Below, piece by piece: positions 52,518 through 61,224 of a stretch of DNA of 64,000 nucleotides. Within the stretch, counting starts at the first letter, position 1, and every line of letters starts with the position of its first letter. Both the position numbers and the translations under genes were made by a program. This DNA comes from Pseudomonas laurylsulfatiphila (lineage in GTDB: Bacteria > Pseudomonadota > Gammaproteobacteria > Pseudomonadales > Pseudomonadaceae). The DNA is taken from NCBI RefSeq assembly GCF_002934665.1, contig NZ_NIRS01000006.1, forward strand, positions 372,001-436,000, read 5' to 3'. Under the pieces are notes generated by a model that was not told where the DNA came from, made no database searches, and worked only from the letters and a program-made list of their open reading frames with translations.

Positions 52518-52592
52518 AAAGATCGCAGCCTTCGGCAGCTCCTACATGGATCGCATTCCCCTGTAGGAGCTGCCGAAGGCTGCGATCTTTAA
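52516..52592. repeat. REP pair, type B
   Basis: Inverted copies (agatcgcagccttcggcagc / ctgtaggagctgccgaaggc) directly follow the LuxR-type stop codon. They share the pair form of the other type B elements. Confidence 0.93.
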
Positions 52593-52608
52593 AACCCAAG
52601 GAAACCGT

Positions 52609-54228
52609 ATGAGCCTGTCACTCCTGAGCCGCTACGCCTTCTTTGCCGTCTGCGTGATCTTCACCCTCGCCAGCCTGCCCTTTCTTGACTATGACTGGCT
52701 CTGGCCGATCACCGCCGTCACCGGCGTCCTCAGCCTGATCGGCCTGTTCGATCTGCTGCAAAGCCCGCACGCGGTGCGGCGCAATTATCCGATCCTCGGC
52801 AATATCCGCTACCTGGTCGAAGGCATCCGCCCGGAAATCCGCCAGTACCTGCTCGAATCCGACAGCGACGCCCTCCCCTTCTCCCGGGCCCAGCGCTCGC
52901 TGGTTTATTCCCGGGCCAAGAACGAAACCGCCGACAAACCCTTCGGCACCCTGATCGACGTGTATCAGTCGGGTTTCGAGTTCATCGGCCACTCCATGCG
53001 CCCGGCACCGTTGAGCGACCCGAGCAGTTTCCGCGTCACCGTCGGCGGCCCGCAGTGCACCCAGCCGTATTCGGCGTCGGTGTTCAATATCTCGGCCATG
53101 AGTTTCGGTTCCCTCAGCGCCAACGCCATCCGCGCGTTGAATCAGGGCGCCAAGCTCGGCAATTTCGCCCATGACACCGGCGAAGGCAGTATCAGCCCCT
53201 ATCATCGGGAACACGGCGGTGACCTGACCTGGGAACTGGGCAGCGGTTACTTCGGCTGCCGCACCAGCGACGGTCGCTTCGACCCGGAACGCTTCGCCGC
53301 GCAAGCCCGCACGCCACAGGTGCGGATGATCGAAATCAAGATGAGCCAGGGCGCCAAGCCCGGCCACGGCGGCATCCTGCCCAAGCACAAGGTCACCAAG
53401 GAAATCGCCGAAACCCGCGGCATCCTGATGGGCGAGGACTGCGTGTCACCCTCGCGCCACACGGCGTTTTCGACGCCGATCGAACTGATGCATTTCATCG
53501 CACAACTGCGTGAGTTGTCCGGCGGTAAACCGGTGGGCTTCAAGTTCTGCCTCGGCCATCCATGGGAGTTCATGGGCATCGCCAAGGCCATGCTGGAGAC
53601 GGGCATCCTCCCGGACTTCATCGTGGTCGATGGCAAGGAAGGCGGCACCGGCGCCGCGCCCGTGGAGTTCACCGACCACATCGGCGTGCCGATGCGCGAG
53701 GGCCTGCTGTTCGTGCACAACACCCTGGTGGGCCTGAACCTGCGGGACAAAATCAAACTCGGCGCCAGCGGCAAGATCGTCAGCGCCTTCGACATCGCCA
53801 GCGTGCTGGCCATCGGTGCCGATTGGGCCAACTCGGCGCGCGGCTTCATGTTCGCCATCGGTTGCATCCAGTCACAGAGCTGCCACACCAACAAATGCCC
53901 AACCGGCGTCGCCACCCAGGATACCCTGCGCCAGCGCGCGCTGGTGGTGCCGGACAAGGCCCAGCGTGTGTTCAACTTCCACCGCAACACCCTCAAGGCC
54001 CTGGCGGAAATGCTCGCCGCCGCCGGCCTCGAGCATCCGTCGCAGTTGTCGGCCAAGCATCTGGTGCGACGCATGTCGGCGACCGAGATCAAGCTGTTCT
54101 CGCAGCTGCACGTGTTCCTCAAGCCGGGGGAATTGCTGACCGGCGAAGTGAACGGCGAGTTCTACTCGCGGATGTGGCAGATGGCCCGGGCCGACAGCTT
54201 CGAGCCCAACGATGTAGCCGCCGCCTGA
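52609..54228 (+). CDS. FMN-binding glutamate-synthase-like protein with N-terminal membrane segment
   Basis: The product has 539 residues. An N-terminal pair of hydrophobic helices (about 5-45) precedes the GltS FMN domain (about 130-510). Signatures: GEGSISPYHREHGGDLTWEL, KMSQGAKPGHGGILP, VVDGKEGGTGAAPVEF and the 3Fe-4S motif CIQSQSCHTNKCPTGVA (Cys-x5-Cys-x4-Cys). The glutaminase and FAD parts of the full enzyme are absent. It may transfer electrons or act on a compound other than 2-oxoglutarate. The start is fixed by the first ATG after the REP. Confidence 0.88.
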   Translation: MSLSLLSRYAFFAVCVIFTLASLPFLDYDWLWPITAVTGVLSLIGLFDLLQSPHAVRRNYPILGNIRYLVEGIRPEIRQYLLESDSDALPFSRAQRSLVYSRAKNETADKPFGTLIDVYQSGFEFIGHSMRPAPLSDPSSFRVTVGGPQCTQPYSASVFNISAMSFGSLSANAIRALNQGAKLGNFAHDTGEGSISPYHREHGGDLTWELGSGYFGCRTSDGRFDPERFAAQARTPQVRMIEIKMSQGAKPGHGGILPKHKVTKEIAETRGILMGEDCVSPSRHTAFSTPIELMHFIAQLRELSGGKPVGFKFCLGHPWEFMGIAKAMLETGILPDFIVVDGKEGGTGAAPVEFTDHIGVPMREGLLFVHNTLVGLNLRDKIKLGASGKIVSAFDIASVLAIGADWANSARGFMFAIGCIQSQSCHTNKCPTGVATQDTLRQRALVVPDKAQRVFNFHRNTLKALAEMLAAAGLEHPSQLSAKHLVRRMSATEIKLFSQLHVFLKPGELLTGEVNGEFYSRMWQMARADSFEPNDVAAA

Positions 54229-54234
54229 CCCACC

Positions 54235-54270
54235 CTGTAGGAGCTGCCGCAGGCTGCGATCTTTTGATCT
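54235..54270. repeat. Single REP unit, type B
   Basis: tgtaggagctgccgcaggct plus gcgatcttttga follows the glutamate-synthase-like gene, in the gap to the converging glucosyltransferase gene. Confidence 0.85.
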
Positions 54271-54277
54271 TCGCCCG

Positions 54278-55786
54278 TCACCAACGCAACGTTTTGCTCG
54301 GGGCCGGCTCCTTCATCACGATAAAACCGTAATCACCAATCAGGTAAATCCGGTAGAACTGGCTGTCCACCAGCGCCGGATAGCCCTGATAGCCAACCCG
54401 CGTCGCGTTACGTCGCTCGCGCTCCGCCACCACATTGGTGATGCCCGCTTTCGGCAAGTTCTCGGCCAGCATGTAAAAGTCGATGTTGAGCAGGTAGTGC
54501 AGCACCGGCATCTGCTTGAACGAGCCTGCCGCTGCCACCAACCAATAGTCGGAGTAGGTCACCGTGAGGTAAATCCGCCTGGCCTCGCGCAGCGACTGAT
54601 GGCTGGCGATGTCGTACGCAAGGCTGGCCAGCGCCGTGGACGCGAAGGTTTTCTGCACCGTCAGCACCCGGCCATAGGCGAACGACAAAGACAGCATGGC
54701 CAGCAGCGGAATGATCAACAACAGTGGCAGTCGCTCATGAATCGACGCCAGCGCCAGATGGCTCAAATAGCACAGCAACACCAGCAGCACGGCGAAGCCC
54801 ATCAAGGTGCGGGCGCCCTCGTTGAAGTCGCGGAAAAACAGCGCGACACCGGACACCAATAGCGTCACCACCGGCAATGTCAGCAAGCACATCACGCCGA
54901 TCAAGACCTTCTTCGGCCCGTCGTCCTGACGCGCCGCCACGTTCAGACCCAGCCGCACCGCCCCGGCTATCGCCAACAACAGCAACCCGCCGAACACCCA
55001 GAGCCATCCGCCATTGAACAGCAGCACGACTTTCTCCAGGACCCGGGCAATGTTGATCTGGATCTGCAATAAAGGATGCGCCGTCCAATCGAGCAGCAAC
55101 GTGCGATTGGAGTCCATGAACGGATAAGCGCTGACGCTGTAGATCAACCCGCCGAGGACGACCTGGGCGGCTTTCCAGCCCAGCAGGTCGCGCCATGGCA
55201 CCGGGGCGGCTTTATCGTTGGCAGCCCTGAGCAATTCCAGGCAACACAGGCCCAAGAACACATTCAGGCTGATCTGATACAACCCCAGCGCCAGTGCAAT
55301 CAGAAACGAGGGCACCAGCCATTGCACGCTGCGCCACGGGTGACGAAAGGTGATCGCGTAGATCACCGCCACCAGGCTCAGGGCCGTGGCGGGACCGTCG
55401 TATTGATAGGACAGGTTCTGCAGGAAGAACGGGTTGTACCAGAGCGGCAACAGCACCAGGCAGCAAGCGACGGTCGGCTGGCGAAAATAATGGAAGGTCA
55501 GGCTGGTCAGCGCGGCCGCCATGGCCAGCGTGGCGATCAACAGGGGCAAGGGAAAGATGTTCGGCGCGGCATGGCTGAAGGTCAGCACGTTGTAGAACAG
55601 TTGGGCGAAGAGTCGGCCCTGTTCGGACCAGGCCATGCCCGCCGCCAGCGAGCGCCAGTTGTCGTCGATGTAGGGATAGTCCGCGAGGATCAACGGCAGG
55701 ACATACACCAGGGTGGCGAGCAGAAAAAACCGCCAGACCTGATGCCGGCTGAGCTCGCGAACGAAAAAGTCGCTGAACCGGCCCAT
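54278..55786 (-). CDS. Polytopic glucosyltransferase (GtrII-type, Glucos_trans_II)
   Basis: The product has 502 residues with about ten membrane helices. DYPYIDDNWRSLAAG near 35-50 carries the acidic pair typical of GtrII-type glucosyltransferases (large periplasmic loop). In phage and Pseudomonas seroconversion sets this protein attaches the glucosyl residue to O-antigen or another polymer on the periplasmic side. It is the last gene of the gtrA-gtrB-gtrII set. Confidence 0.85.
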   Translation of the reverse strand: MGRFSDFFVRELSRHQVWRFFLLATLVYVLPLILADYPYIDDNWRSLAAGMAWSEQGRLFAQLFYNVLTFSHAAPNIFPLPLLIATLAMAAALTSLTFHYFRQPTVACCLVLLPLWYNPFFLQNLSYQYDGPATALSLVAVIYAITFRHPWRSVQWLVPSFLIALALGLYQISLNVFLGLCCLELLRAANDKAAPVPWRDLLGWKAAQVVLGGLIYSVSAYPFMDSNRTLLLDWTAHPLLQIQINIARVLEKVVLLFNGGWLWVFGGLLLLAIAGAVRLGLNVAARQDDGPKKVLIGVMCLLTLPVVTLLVSGVALFFRDFNEGARTLMGFAVLLVLLCYLSHLALASIHERLPLLLIIPLLAMLSLSFAYGRVLTVQKTFASTALASLAYDIASHQSLREARRIYLTVTYSDYWLVAAAGSFKQMPVLHYLLNIDFYMLAENLPKAGITNVVAERERRNATRVGYQGYPALVDSQFYRIYLIGDYGFIVMKEPAPSKTLRW

Positions 55787-55787
55787 G

Positions 55788-56729
55788 CTAGTGCCCGCCC
55801 CGGTCTTTGCCGCCGACGATGTCCTTGATCACATAACGCGGCCGGTGCTTGGCCTCGATATAGATGCGACCGATGTACTCGCCGAGGATGCCGATGCCGA
55901 TCAGTTGAACGCCGCCGAGAAACAGGATCGCGGTCATCAGCGACGGATACCCGGGGACGTTGTTGCCGAAGAAAATCTTGTCCAGCACCATGTACACCGC
56001 GTAAAGCACCGCGAAAACCGACACCGCGCCACCAACGTAAGTCCACAAGCGCAGCGGCACGGTGCTGAACGAGGTCACGCCTTCCAGGGCCAGGTTCCAC
56101 AGCTTCCAGCCATTGAACTTGCTGCTCCCCGCCACCCGCCCGGCCCGCTCGTACTCCACCACCACGGTGTTGAACCCGGCCCACGACAACACGCCTTTCA
56201 TGAACAACTGATGCTCGGGCAGGGAACGGATCACGTCGACCACCTTGCGATCCATCAGCCGGAAGTCCCCGACGTTTTCCTCGATCCGGGTGTAGGCGAT
56301 GCGATTGAGCACGTGGTAGAAAATCGACGCGCTGTGACGCCTGAGGTAGCCGTCGACGTCCCGATTGCGGCGTTTGGCGAGCACCACATCGGCGCCCTTC
56401 TGCCATTGCTCGACCAACAGCGGGATGACGCTGATCGGGTCCTGCAGGTCGACATCCATGGGAATCACGGCATCGCCGCTGGCGTGCTCCAGGCCGGCAA
56501 ACAGGGCCGGTTCCTTGCCGAAGTTGCGCGAGAAATTGATCAACAGCACCTGCTCATCCGCCTCGGCCAGTGCCGTAGCCTGTTCGGCTGTGCGGTCGGA
56601 GCTGCCGTCGTTGATGAAGACGATTTCGACCTCGGCGTCGCCCAGCTTCAACTCGTGGCGCACCGCCTGGTAAAACAGGTTGATCGACTGCTCCTCGTTG
56701 AACACCGGGACGATGAGCGAGATTTTCAT
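55788..56729 (-). CDS. gtrB: Bactoprenol glucosyltransferase (GtrB)
   Basis: The product has 313 residues. A GT2 family domain comes first (SLIVPVFNEEQSINLFYQAV; FINDGSSDRTAEQ; PMDVDLQDP) with the DXD-like metal site in DVDLQDP, then two C-terminal membrane helices (VSVFAVLYAVYMVLDKIFF). It moves glucose from UDP-glucose to undecaprenyl phosphate. It overlaps gtrA by 4 bp and ends 1 base before the glucosyltransferase gene. Confidence 0.9.
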   Translation of the reverse strand: MKISLIVPVFNEEQSINLFYQAVRHELKLGDAEVEIVFINDGSSDRTAEQATALAEADEQVLLINFSRNFGKEPALFAGLEHASGDAVIPMDVDLQDPISVIPLLVEQWQKGADVVLAKRRNRDVDGYLRRHSASIFYHVLNRIAYTRIEENVGDFRLMDRKVVDVIRSLPEHQLFMKGVLSWAGFNTVVVEYERAGRVAGSSKFNGWKLWNLALEGVTSFSTVPLRLWTYVGGAVSVFAVLYAVYMVLDKIFFGNNVPGYPSLMTAILFLGGVQLIGIGILGEYIGRIYIEAKHRPRYVIKDIVGGKDRGGH

Positions 56730-57100
56730 TGATCACGCTCGCGAAACACCACGTATTTGGCATATAGGAAGCCAAACACCAGGCTCAACGCGGAAAACAG
56801 CACGACGGTGAGCAAGCCATGCAGGCGCCACACATCACCCAGGTGACCGACGCCCAGGCTCAGTGTCCCCATGCCCAGAAGAAACAGCAGATAACCGGCG
56901 ATCGAGGCACTGGCGGCAAAGGTAAATTGCGCGTTCATGTAGAAGGAAAACGACGCAGCCACGCAGAAGGCGCTCAGGTTGCTGATCGCCTGACTGAGGC
57001 CGGCCGCCACGCTCAACAGGAAAAAGATCTGCCAGTGAATCAGGGTGTTGGCGACCCCGATCACCGTGTAACTGGACAGCCCTTTCCACAACAGTCTCAT
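56726..57100 (-). CDS. gtrA: GtrA family flippase
   Basis: The product has 124 residues with four membrane helices (GVANTLIHWQIFFLLSVAAG; AISNLSAFCVAASFSFYMNA; AGYLLFLLGMGTLSLGVGHL; GLLTVVLFSALSLVFGFLYA). It should flip the undecaprenyl-phosphate-glucose made by GtrB to the periplasmic side. The gene is first of the set. Confidence 0.88.
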   Translation of the reverse strand: MRLLWKGLSSYTVIGVANTLIHWQIFFLLSVAAGLSQAISNLSAFCVAASFSFYMNAQFTFAASASIAGYLLFLLGMGTLSLGVGHLGDVWRLHGLLTVVLFSALSLVFGFLYAKYVVFRERDQ

Positions 57101-57345
57101 GTGAGGCTCCCGCTTGAAGAACGTTGCACTTATGAGTATTTGAGCCTGTTTGCTGTCAGAAATCGCAGATTGACCGACCTTTCAGACCAGCGGTTGAGCC
57201 TTGGAGCAACGCCCGAGACATCCGGTAATATCCCGGTTTTGCAATTCACTGCGAATCACGCCACCCTGCGCGCCGCCGACTTGGCGCGCGGCCCTTTGCG
57301 CCCGCAGCCAATCCCATTTTCACTCGCTGATACGAGCCTGCTGTC

Positions 57346-58506
57346 ATGACGTTAGCGCGCGATCACCGGATCGACTTTTTTCGTGGCCTGGCACTGATCT
57401 TCATCTTTTGGGATCACGTGCCCCACAACCCTTTGGGACAAATCACCCTGCGTAACTTCGGTTTCAGCGATGCGGCCGAGGTTTTCGTGTTTCTGGCCGG
57501 TTATGCGGCGGTGCTGGCGTACGGCAAAGTCCTGGCGCGCGAAGGCTTTCTGATCGCCTGCGTGAAAATCCTGCGCCGGGCGTGGGTGCTCTACGTGGTG
57601 CATATATTCCTGTTGGCGATGCTGATGGGCATCGTGTTTTTCGCCAACAGCCACGTGGAAACACGGGATCTGGTGGAGGAAATGGGCATGCACCACTTCA
57701 TCAGCAATCCTCAGCAGGCCCTGATCGATGAACTGCTGTTGCGCTTCAAGCCGAACCTGATGGACCCGTTGCCGCTGTACATCGTGCTGCTGGCAGGCTT
57801 GCCCCTGGTGCTGCCGATACTGGTGCGCAAGGCCTGGGTGGTGGTCGCGATGTCAATGGCGCTGTACCTGATGGTGCCACTGGCGGGATGGAACCTGGCG
57901 GCCATCAAGGATGGCGTGTGGTATTTCAACCCAGTCGCCTGGCAGTTGCTGTTCGTGCTTGGCGGCGCCGCTGCGATTCACAGCCAGCGCCCGCGCCTGC
58001 CCGAAACCCGCCCATTAGTACGCCAGCCCTTGTTTGTGAGTGCGGCGCTGTATGTCGTGGTCGCCGGTATGTTGACCGTCCTGTGGCGTTGGCCGGACCT
58101 GCACGATGCCGTGGTACCGATGAGCCTGCAAAACGTCTTCTACCCCATCAGCAAGACCAACCTGTCCCCCGTGCGCCTGCTGCACTTCCTCGCACTGGCC
58201 TACGTTACGGCGAAACTGATTCCCGACAGCGGATGGACGCAAAACTGGCTGGCACAGCAAAGCTGCCGCATGGGCCGTTTCTCGCTGGAGATTTTCTGCC
58301 TGGGCGTGCTGCTGGCGCCCCTGGCGGACATGGTCAATGCCCTGACCGACGATGCGTTTGCCATGCAGATTTTCACGGCGCTGGTGGGTGCCGGGTTGAT
58401 GGCGCTGCTGGCAACCTGGCTTGAGTTCAACAAGCGTTTGAACCAGACAATCAACAGATCGCAGCCTGCGGCAGCTCCTACAGAAGCAGACCGCGCGCTC
58501 CTGTAG
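57346..58506 (+). CDS. opgC: OpgC: succinyltransferase of osmoregulated periplasmic glucans
   Basis: The product has 386 residues. It is an integral membrane protein of about ten helices with the OpgC signature at the start (RDHRIDFFRGLALIFIFWDH, GFSDAAEVFVFLAGYA). It modifies periplasmic glucans and complements OpgD at 32758. The C-terminal tail (INRSQPAAAPTEADRALL) is encoded by REP sequence, and the stop codon TAG is part of the next REP unit. It is divergent from gtrA. Confidence 0.9.
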   Translation: MTLARDHRIDFFRGLALIFIFWDHVPHNPLGQITLRNFGFSDAAEVFVFLAGYAAVLAYGKVLAREGFLIACVKILRRAWVLYVVHIFLLAMLMGIVFFANSHVETRDLVEEMGMHHFISNPQQALIDELLLRFKPNLMDPLPLYIVLLAGLPLVLPILVRKAWVVVAMSMALYLMVPLAGWNLAAIKDGVWYFNPVAWQLLFVLGGAAAIHSQRPRLPETRPLVRQPLFVSAALYVVVAGMLTVLWRWPDLHDAVVPMSLQNVFYPISKTNLSPVRLLHFLALAYVTAKLIPDSGWTQNWLAQQSCRMGRFSLEIFCLGVLLAPLADMVNALTDDAFAMQIFTALVGAGLMALLATWLEFNKRLNQTINRSQPAAAPTEADRALL

Positions 58507-58538
58507 GAGCTGCCGCAGGCTGCGATCTTTTGATCTTC
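58456..58538. repeat. REP pair, type B, overlapping the opgC 3' end
   Basis: The inverted copies (agatcgcagcctgcggcagc / ctgtaggagctgccgcaggc) start inside the opgC reading frame and supply its stop codon. They enclose about 20 bp. Confidence 0.92.
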
Positions 58539-58545
58539 AAAACCC

Positions 58546-58577
58546 AAAAGCCCCGATCATATCGACCGGGGCTTTTG
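58546..58577. terminator. Bidirectional terminator between opgC and the permease gene
   Basis: AAAAGCCCCG, loop ATCATATCGAC, CGGGGCTTTT: a strong stem with A and T runs on both sides. It serves the converging opgC and permease genes. Confidence 0.88.
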
Positions 58578-58595
58578 TCTTTCAGGCATTACAAC

Positions 58596-60017
58596 TTACG
58601 AAACCGAACGCACCGCCCCCTGCGACACATTGGTCGGTTGCAGCTTGAACACGTAGAACAACACCGTCAGCAGCACCAAAAACGCAGGCCCCACATACAA
58701 CGCCACGCGGGTGTCCGGGAAGTACGCCATCAGGCCGACCACCAGCACCAGGAACGCCAGCGCCAGGTACGAACTGACCGGGTACAGCCACATGCGATAT
58801 TTCAGGCCGGCCGCTTCGCTGGCGCTCAGGCCTTTGCGGAACTTGAGCTGGGCCAGCAGGATCATCACCCAGGTCCAGATCGCGCCGAAGGTGGCAATGG
58901 CCGTCACCCAGACAAACACCTTTTCCGGCACCAGATAGTTCAGCAGTACGCCCAACAGCAACGCGCCAATCGACAGCAGCAATGCACGACGCGGCACGCC
59001 GTTGCTCGAGGTCTTGGCAAAGCCGGCCGGGGCCTGGCCGTTCTGCGCCAGGCTGTAGAGCATGCGCCCGGTACTGAAGATGCCACCGTTGCAGGACGAC
59101 AACGCTGCCGTGATCACCACGAAGTTGATGATACCCGCCGCAGTCTTGATGCCCAGACGCTCGAACGTCATCACGAACGGACTGCCCTGGGTGCCGATTT
59201 CATTCCACGGATAGATCGACAGGATCACGAACAACGCGCCAACGTAGAACAGCAGAATCCGCCAGAACACCGAGCCGATCGCGTTCGGAATGGTCTTCTG
59301 CGGGTTCTTCGCCTCACCGGCTGTCAGGCCGATCATCTCCACACCCAGGTAGGCGAACATCACCATTTGCAGGGACATCAACACGCCTTGCACGCCGTTG
59401 GGCATGAAGCCGCCGTGGGTCCACAGGTTGGAAATCCCCAGGGCCACGCCGTCGTTGCCGAAACCGAAGGCGATAATGCCGATACCACCGAACACCATCG
59501 CAATGATGGTGACGATCTTGATCAAGGCAAACCAGAACTCGAACTCACCGAAAGCCTTGACCGCGATCAGGTTGATCGAGCCCATGCTGATCAACGCAGC
59601 GAGCGCCCAGATCCAGCGCGGTACATCGGGAAACCAGATGCCCATGTACACCGCCACGGCGGTGATTTCCGCGACGCAGGTCACCAGCCACAGGAACCAG
59701 TAATTCCAGCCGGTCAGGAAGCCCGCCAACGGACCCAGGTAGTCTTGGGCGTAACGGCTGAACGAGCCGGCAACCGGGTTGTGCACGGCCATCTCGCCGA
59801 GGGCGCGCATGATCACCAGGATCGCCAGACCGCCGATGATGTAGGACAGCATGATGGCCGGGCCGGCCATTTCGATGGCCTTGGCCGAGCCCAGGAACAG
59901 GCCGACGCCGATACAGGCACCGAGTGCCATCAGGCGAATATGCCGCTCGCCGAGTTCACGTTTGAGCGGACCACCCTGAGCGGTCTCGCCTTGGGGCAGG
60001 TGATTGCCTACGGGCAT
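58596..60017 (-). CDS. APC family amino acid permease (ProY/HisT-like)
   Basis: The product has 473 residues with about twelve membrane helices. The GELGERHIRLMALGACIGVG-type start (here RELGERHIRLMALGACIGVG) and FYVGALFVILSIYPWNEIGT are typical of the AAT group, which includes proline-, histidine- and aromatic-amino-acid permeases. The exact substrate cannot be set. I chose the ATG at 60017 (MPVGNHLPQG); the ORF extends upstream to 60083. The gene ends 19 bp from the terminator. Confidence 0.88.
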   Translation of the reverse strand: MPVGNHLPQGETAQGGPLKRELGERHIRLMALGACIGVGLFLGSAKAIEMAGPAIMLSYIIGGLAILVIMRALGEMAVHNPVAGSFSRYAQDYLGPLAGFLTGWNYWFLWLVTCVAEITAVAVYMGIWFPDVPRWIWALAALISMGSINLIAVKAFGEFEFWFALIKIVTIIAMVFGGIGIIAFGFGNDGVALGISNLWTHGGFMPNGVQGVLMSLQMVMFAYLGVEMIGLTAGEAKNPQKTIPNAIGSVFWRILLFYVGALFVILSIYPWNEIGTQGSPFVMTFERLGIKTAAGIINFVVITAALSSCNGGIFSTGRMLYSLAQNGQAPAGFAKTSSNGVPRRALLLSIGALLLGVLLNYLVPEKVFVWVTAIATFGAIWTWVMILLAQLKFRKGLSASEAAGLKYRMWLYPVSSYLALAFLVLVVGLMAYFPDTRVALYVGPAFLVLLTVLFYVFKLQPTNVSQGAVRSVS

Positions 60018-60249
60018 GGGGAACAACCTCGTCTTGTTATTGGATATGACCACCGAGTGGCGAAGCGCAGGCCGATAAGCCATCGCTTCCCGAACCGGCC
60101 CTGCCTCGTGGGCAACGCCGTCCTGTAGGAAAAACCCGCAAGATCAGTGGGAAAAGCGGCGCCGAGTATTGCACAACAATGGTGCATCGTCATGCCCCTG
60201 CCAAAGCCTGGAAAGCTCTAACTCAGGTGTTTCAGACAGCTACCTACTG

Positions 60250-60361
60250 TGGCGAGGGAGCTTGCTCCCGCTCGGCTGCGCAGCAGGCGCAAAACCTGTA
60301 ACTGCAGTTGCAGGGTGTGGGGCCGCTTCGCAGCCCAGCGGGAGCAAGCTCCCTCGCCACA
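60250..60361. repeat. REP pair, type C, left of the RAYT gene
   Basis: gtggcgagggagcttgctcc plus cgctcggctgcgcagc pairs with a 3' copy ending gcgggagcaagctccctcgc plus cac. The type C unit is found in this window only on the two sides of the RAYT gene. The remaining 120 bp before the RAYT start hold nothing I can name. Confidence 0.93.
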
Positions 60362-60480
60362 ACAGCGCTACCTGGATCCGAATTCCACAATGAGTTGGGA
60401 AATTTCACTCAGCCAATACAGGTTCAAGCAGGAAAACGAGGAGCTAGCGTACTTGGACAAAAGTTAAAGGACGCAACGGA

Positions 60481-60939
60481 ATGCACCCACATCCAAACTC
60501 TCATCGACTGCGTTACGGACGGTACTCAGAACCAGGACGGGGCTATCTGATAACCGCAGTCGTGCATCAGCGCCGCCGAATATTCGCAAACTGGCAGGTT
60601 GGACGCCTTTTGGTTGAAGAACTCAGGCGAGCCGATGATCAAAAATAGGTCAATTCAATGGCTTGGGTCATCATGCCGGACCACTTCCACTGGTTAATCC
60701 AGCTTGAGCAGCAAACGCTGGCGCAACTCATGCAAGCCATCAAATCCCGGAGCACCCTCACCATCAACCGGGCATTGAACGAAAGCGGAGCCTTCTGGCA
60801 AACCGGCTACCACGACCGGGCCATTCGCGATGGAGAGGACCTTCTACCGTTCGCTCGCTACATTGTTGCTAATCCACTCAGGGCGGGGCTTGTGGATAAA
60901 ATTGGCGACTACCCGCTCTGGGATGCGTGCTGGCTCTGA
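60481..60939 (+). pseudogene. REP-associated tyrosine transposase (RAYT), interrupted by an amber codon
   Basis: One reading frame of 152 codons starts at the ATG at 60481 and ends at 60939, with an in-frame TAG at codon 56 (60646-60648). Translated through it: MHPHPNSHRLRYGRYSEPGR, GYLITAVVHQRRRIFANWQV, then after the stop VNSMAWVIMPDHFHWLIQLE. The HUH motif HFH (in PDHFHWL) and the Tyr of ARYIVANPLRAGLVDK are present, as are other family signatures. RAYTs nick REP single strands and move them. The remaining 93-residue part from the ATG at 60658 has the active site but lacks the N-terminal third. It may be a dying gene, or amber readthrough may occur; the flanking type C REPs still show the full REPtron layout. 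Confidence 0.85.
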
Positions 60940-60966
60940 ATAAAGCTCCCGATGTTTGCTCCTCTT

Positions 60967-61113
60967 TGTGGCGAGGGAGCTTGAAGGATCGCCGCACCGT
61001 CCCGCTCGACTGCGCAGCAGTCGTAAAACCAGAGAACCAGATCAACCGGACGAATCGCATTTATCAGGCTGGGGGCCGCTTCGCAGCCCAGCGGGAGCAA
61101 GCTCCCTCGCCAC
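60967..61113. repeat. REP pair, type C, right of the RAYT gene, interrupted by an insertion
   Basis: The right arm (ggccgcttcgcagcccagcg plus ggagcaagctccctcgccac) is intact and matches the left element. The left arm, gtggcgagggagcttg, is followed by about 17 bases (aaggatcgccgcaccgt) that are absent in the other copy, then cccgctcgactgcgcagcag. The hairpin core is broken at this place. Confidence 0.85.
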
Positions 61114-61224
61114 AGGAAACGGCAATAACCCGACATTTTGCCCTGCACATTTTTTTCACCCTCGCCAACCACCGTCTAAGCTTGAGTCAAGTCCGATCAA
61201 TCTGCGTGAATGGATCAGTCGACT

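Noticed and set aside
54278..57100. A prophage at the gtr genes
   Set aside because: No integrase, tail or capsid genes and no att-like direct repeats were found beside the three genes.
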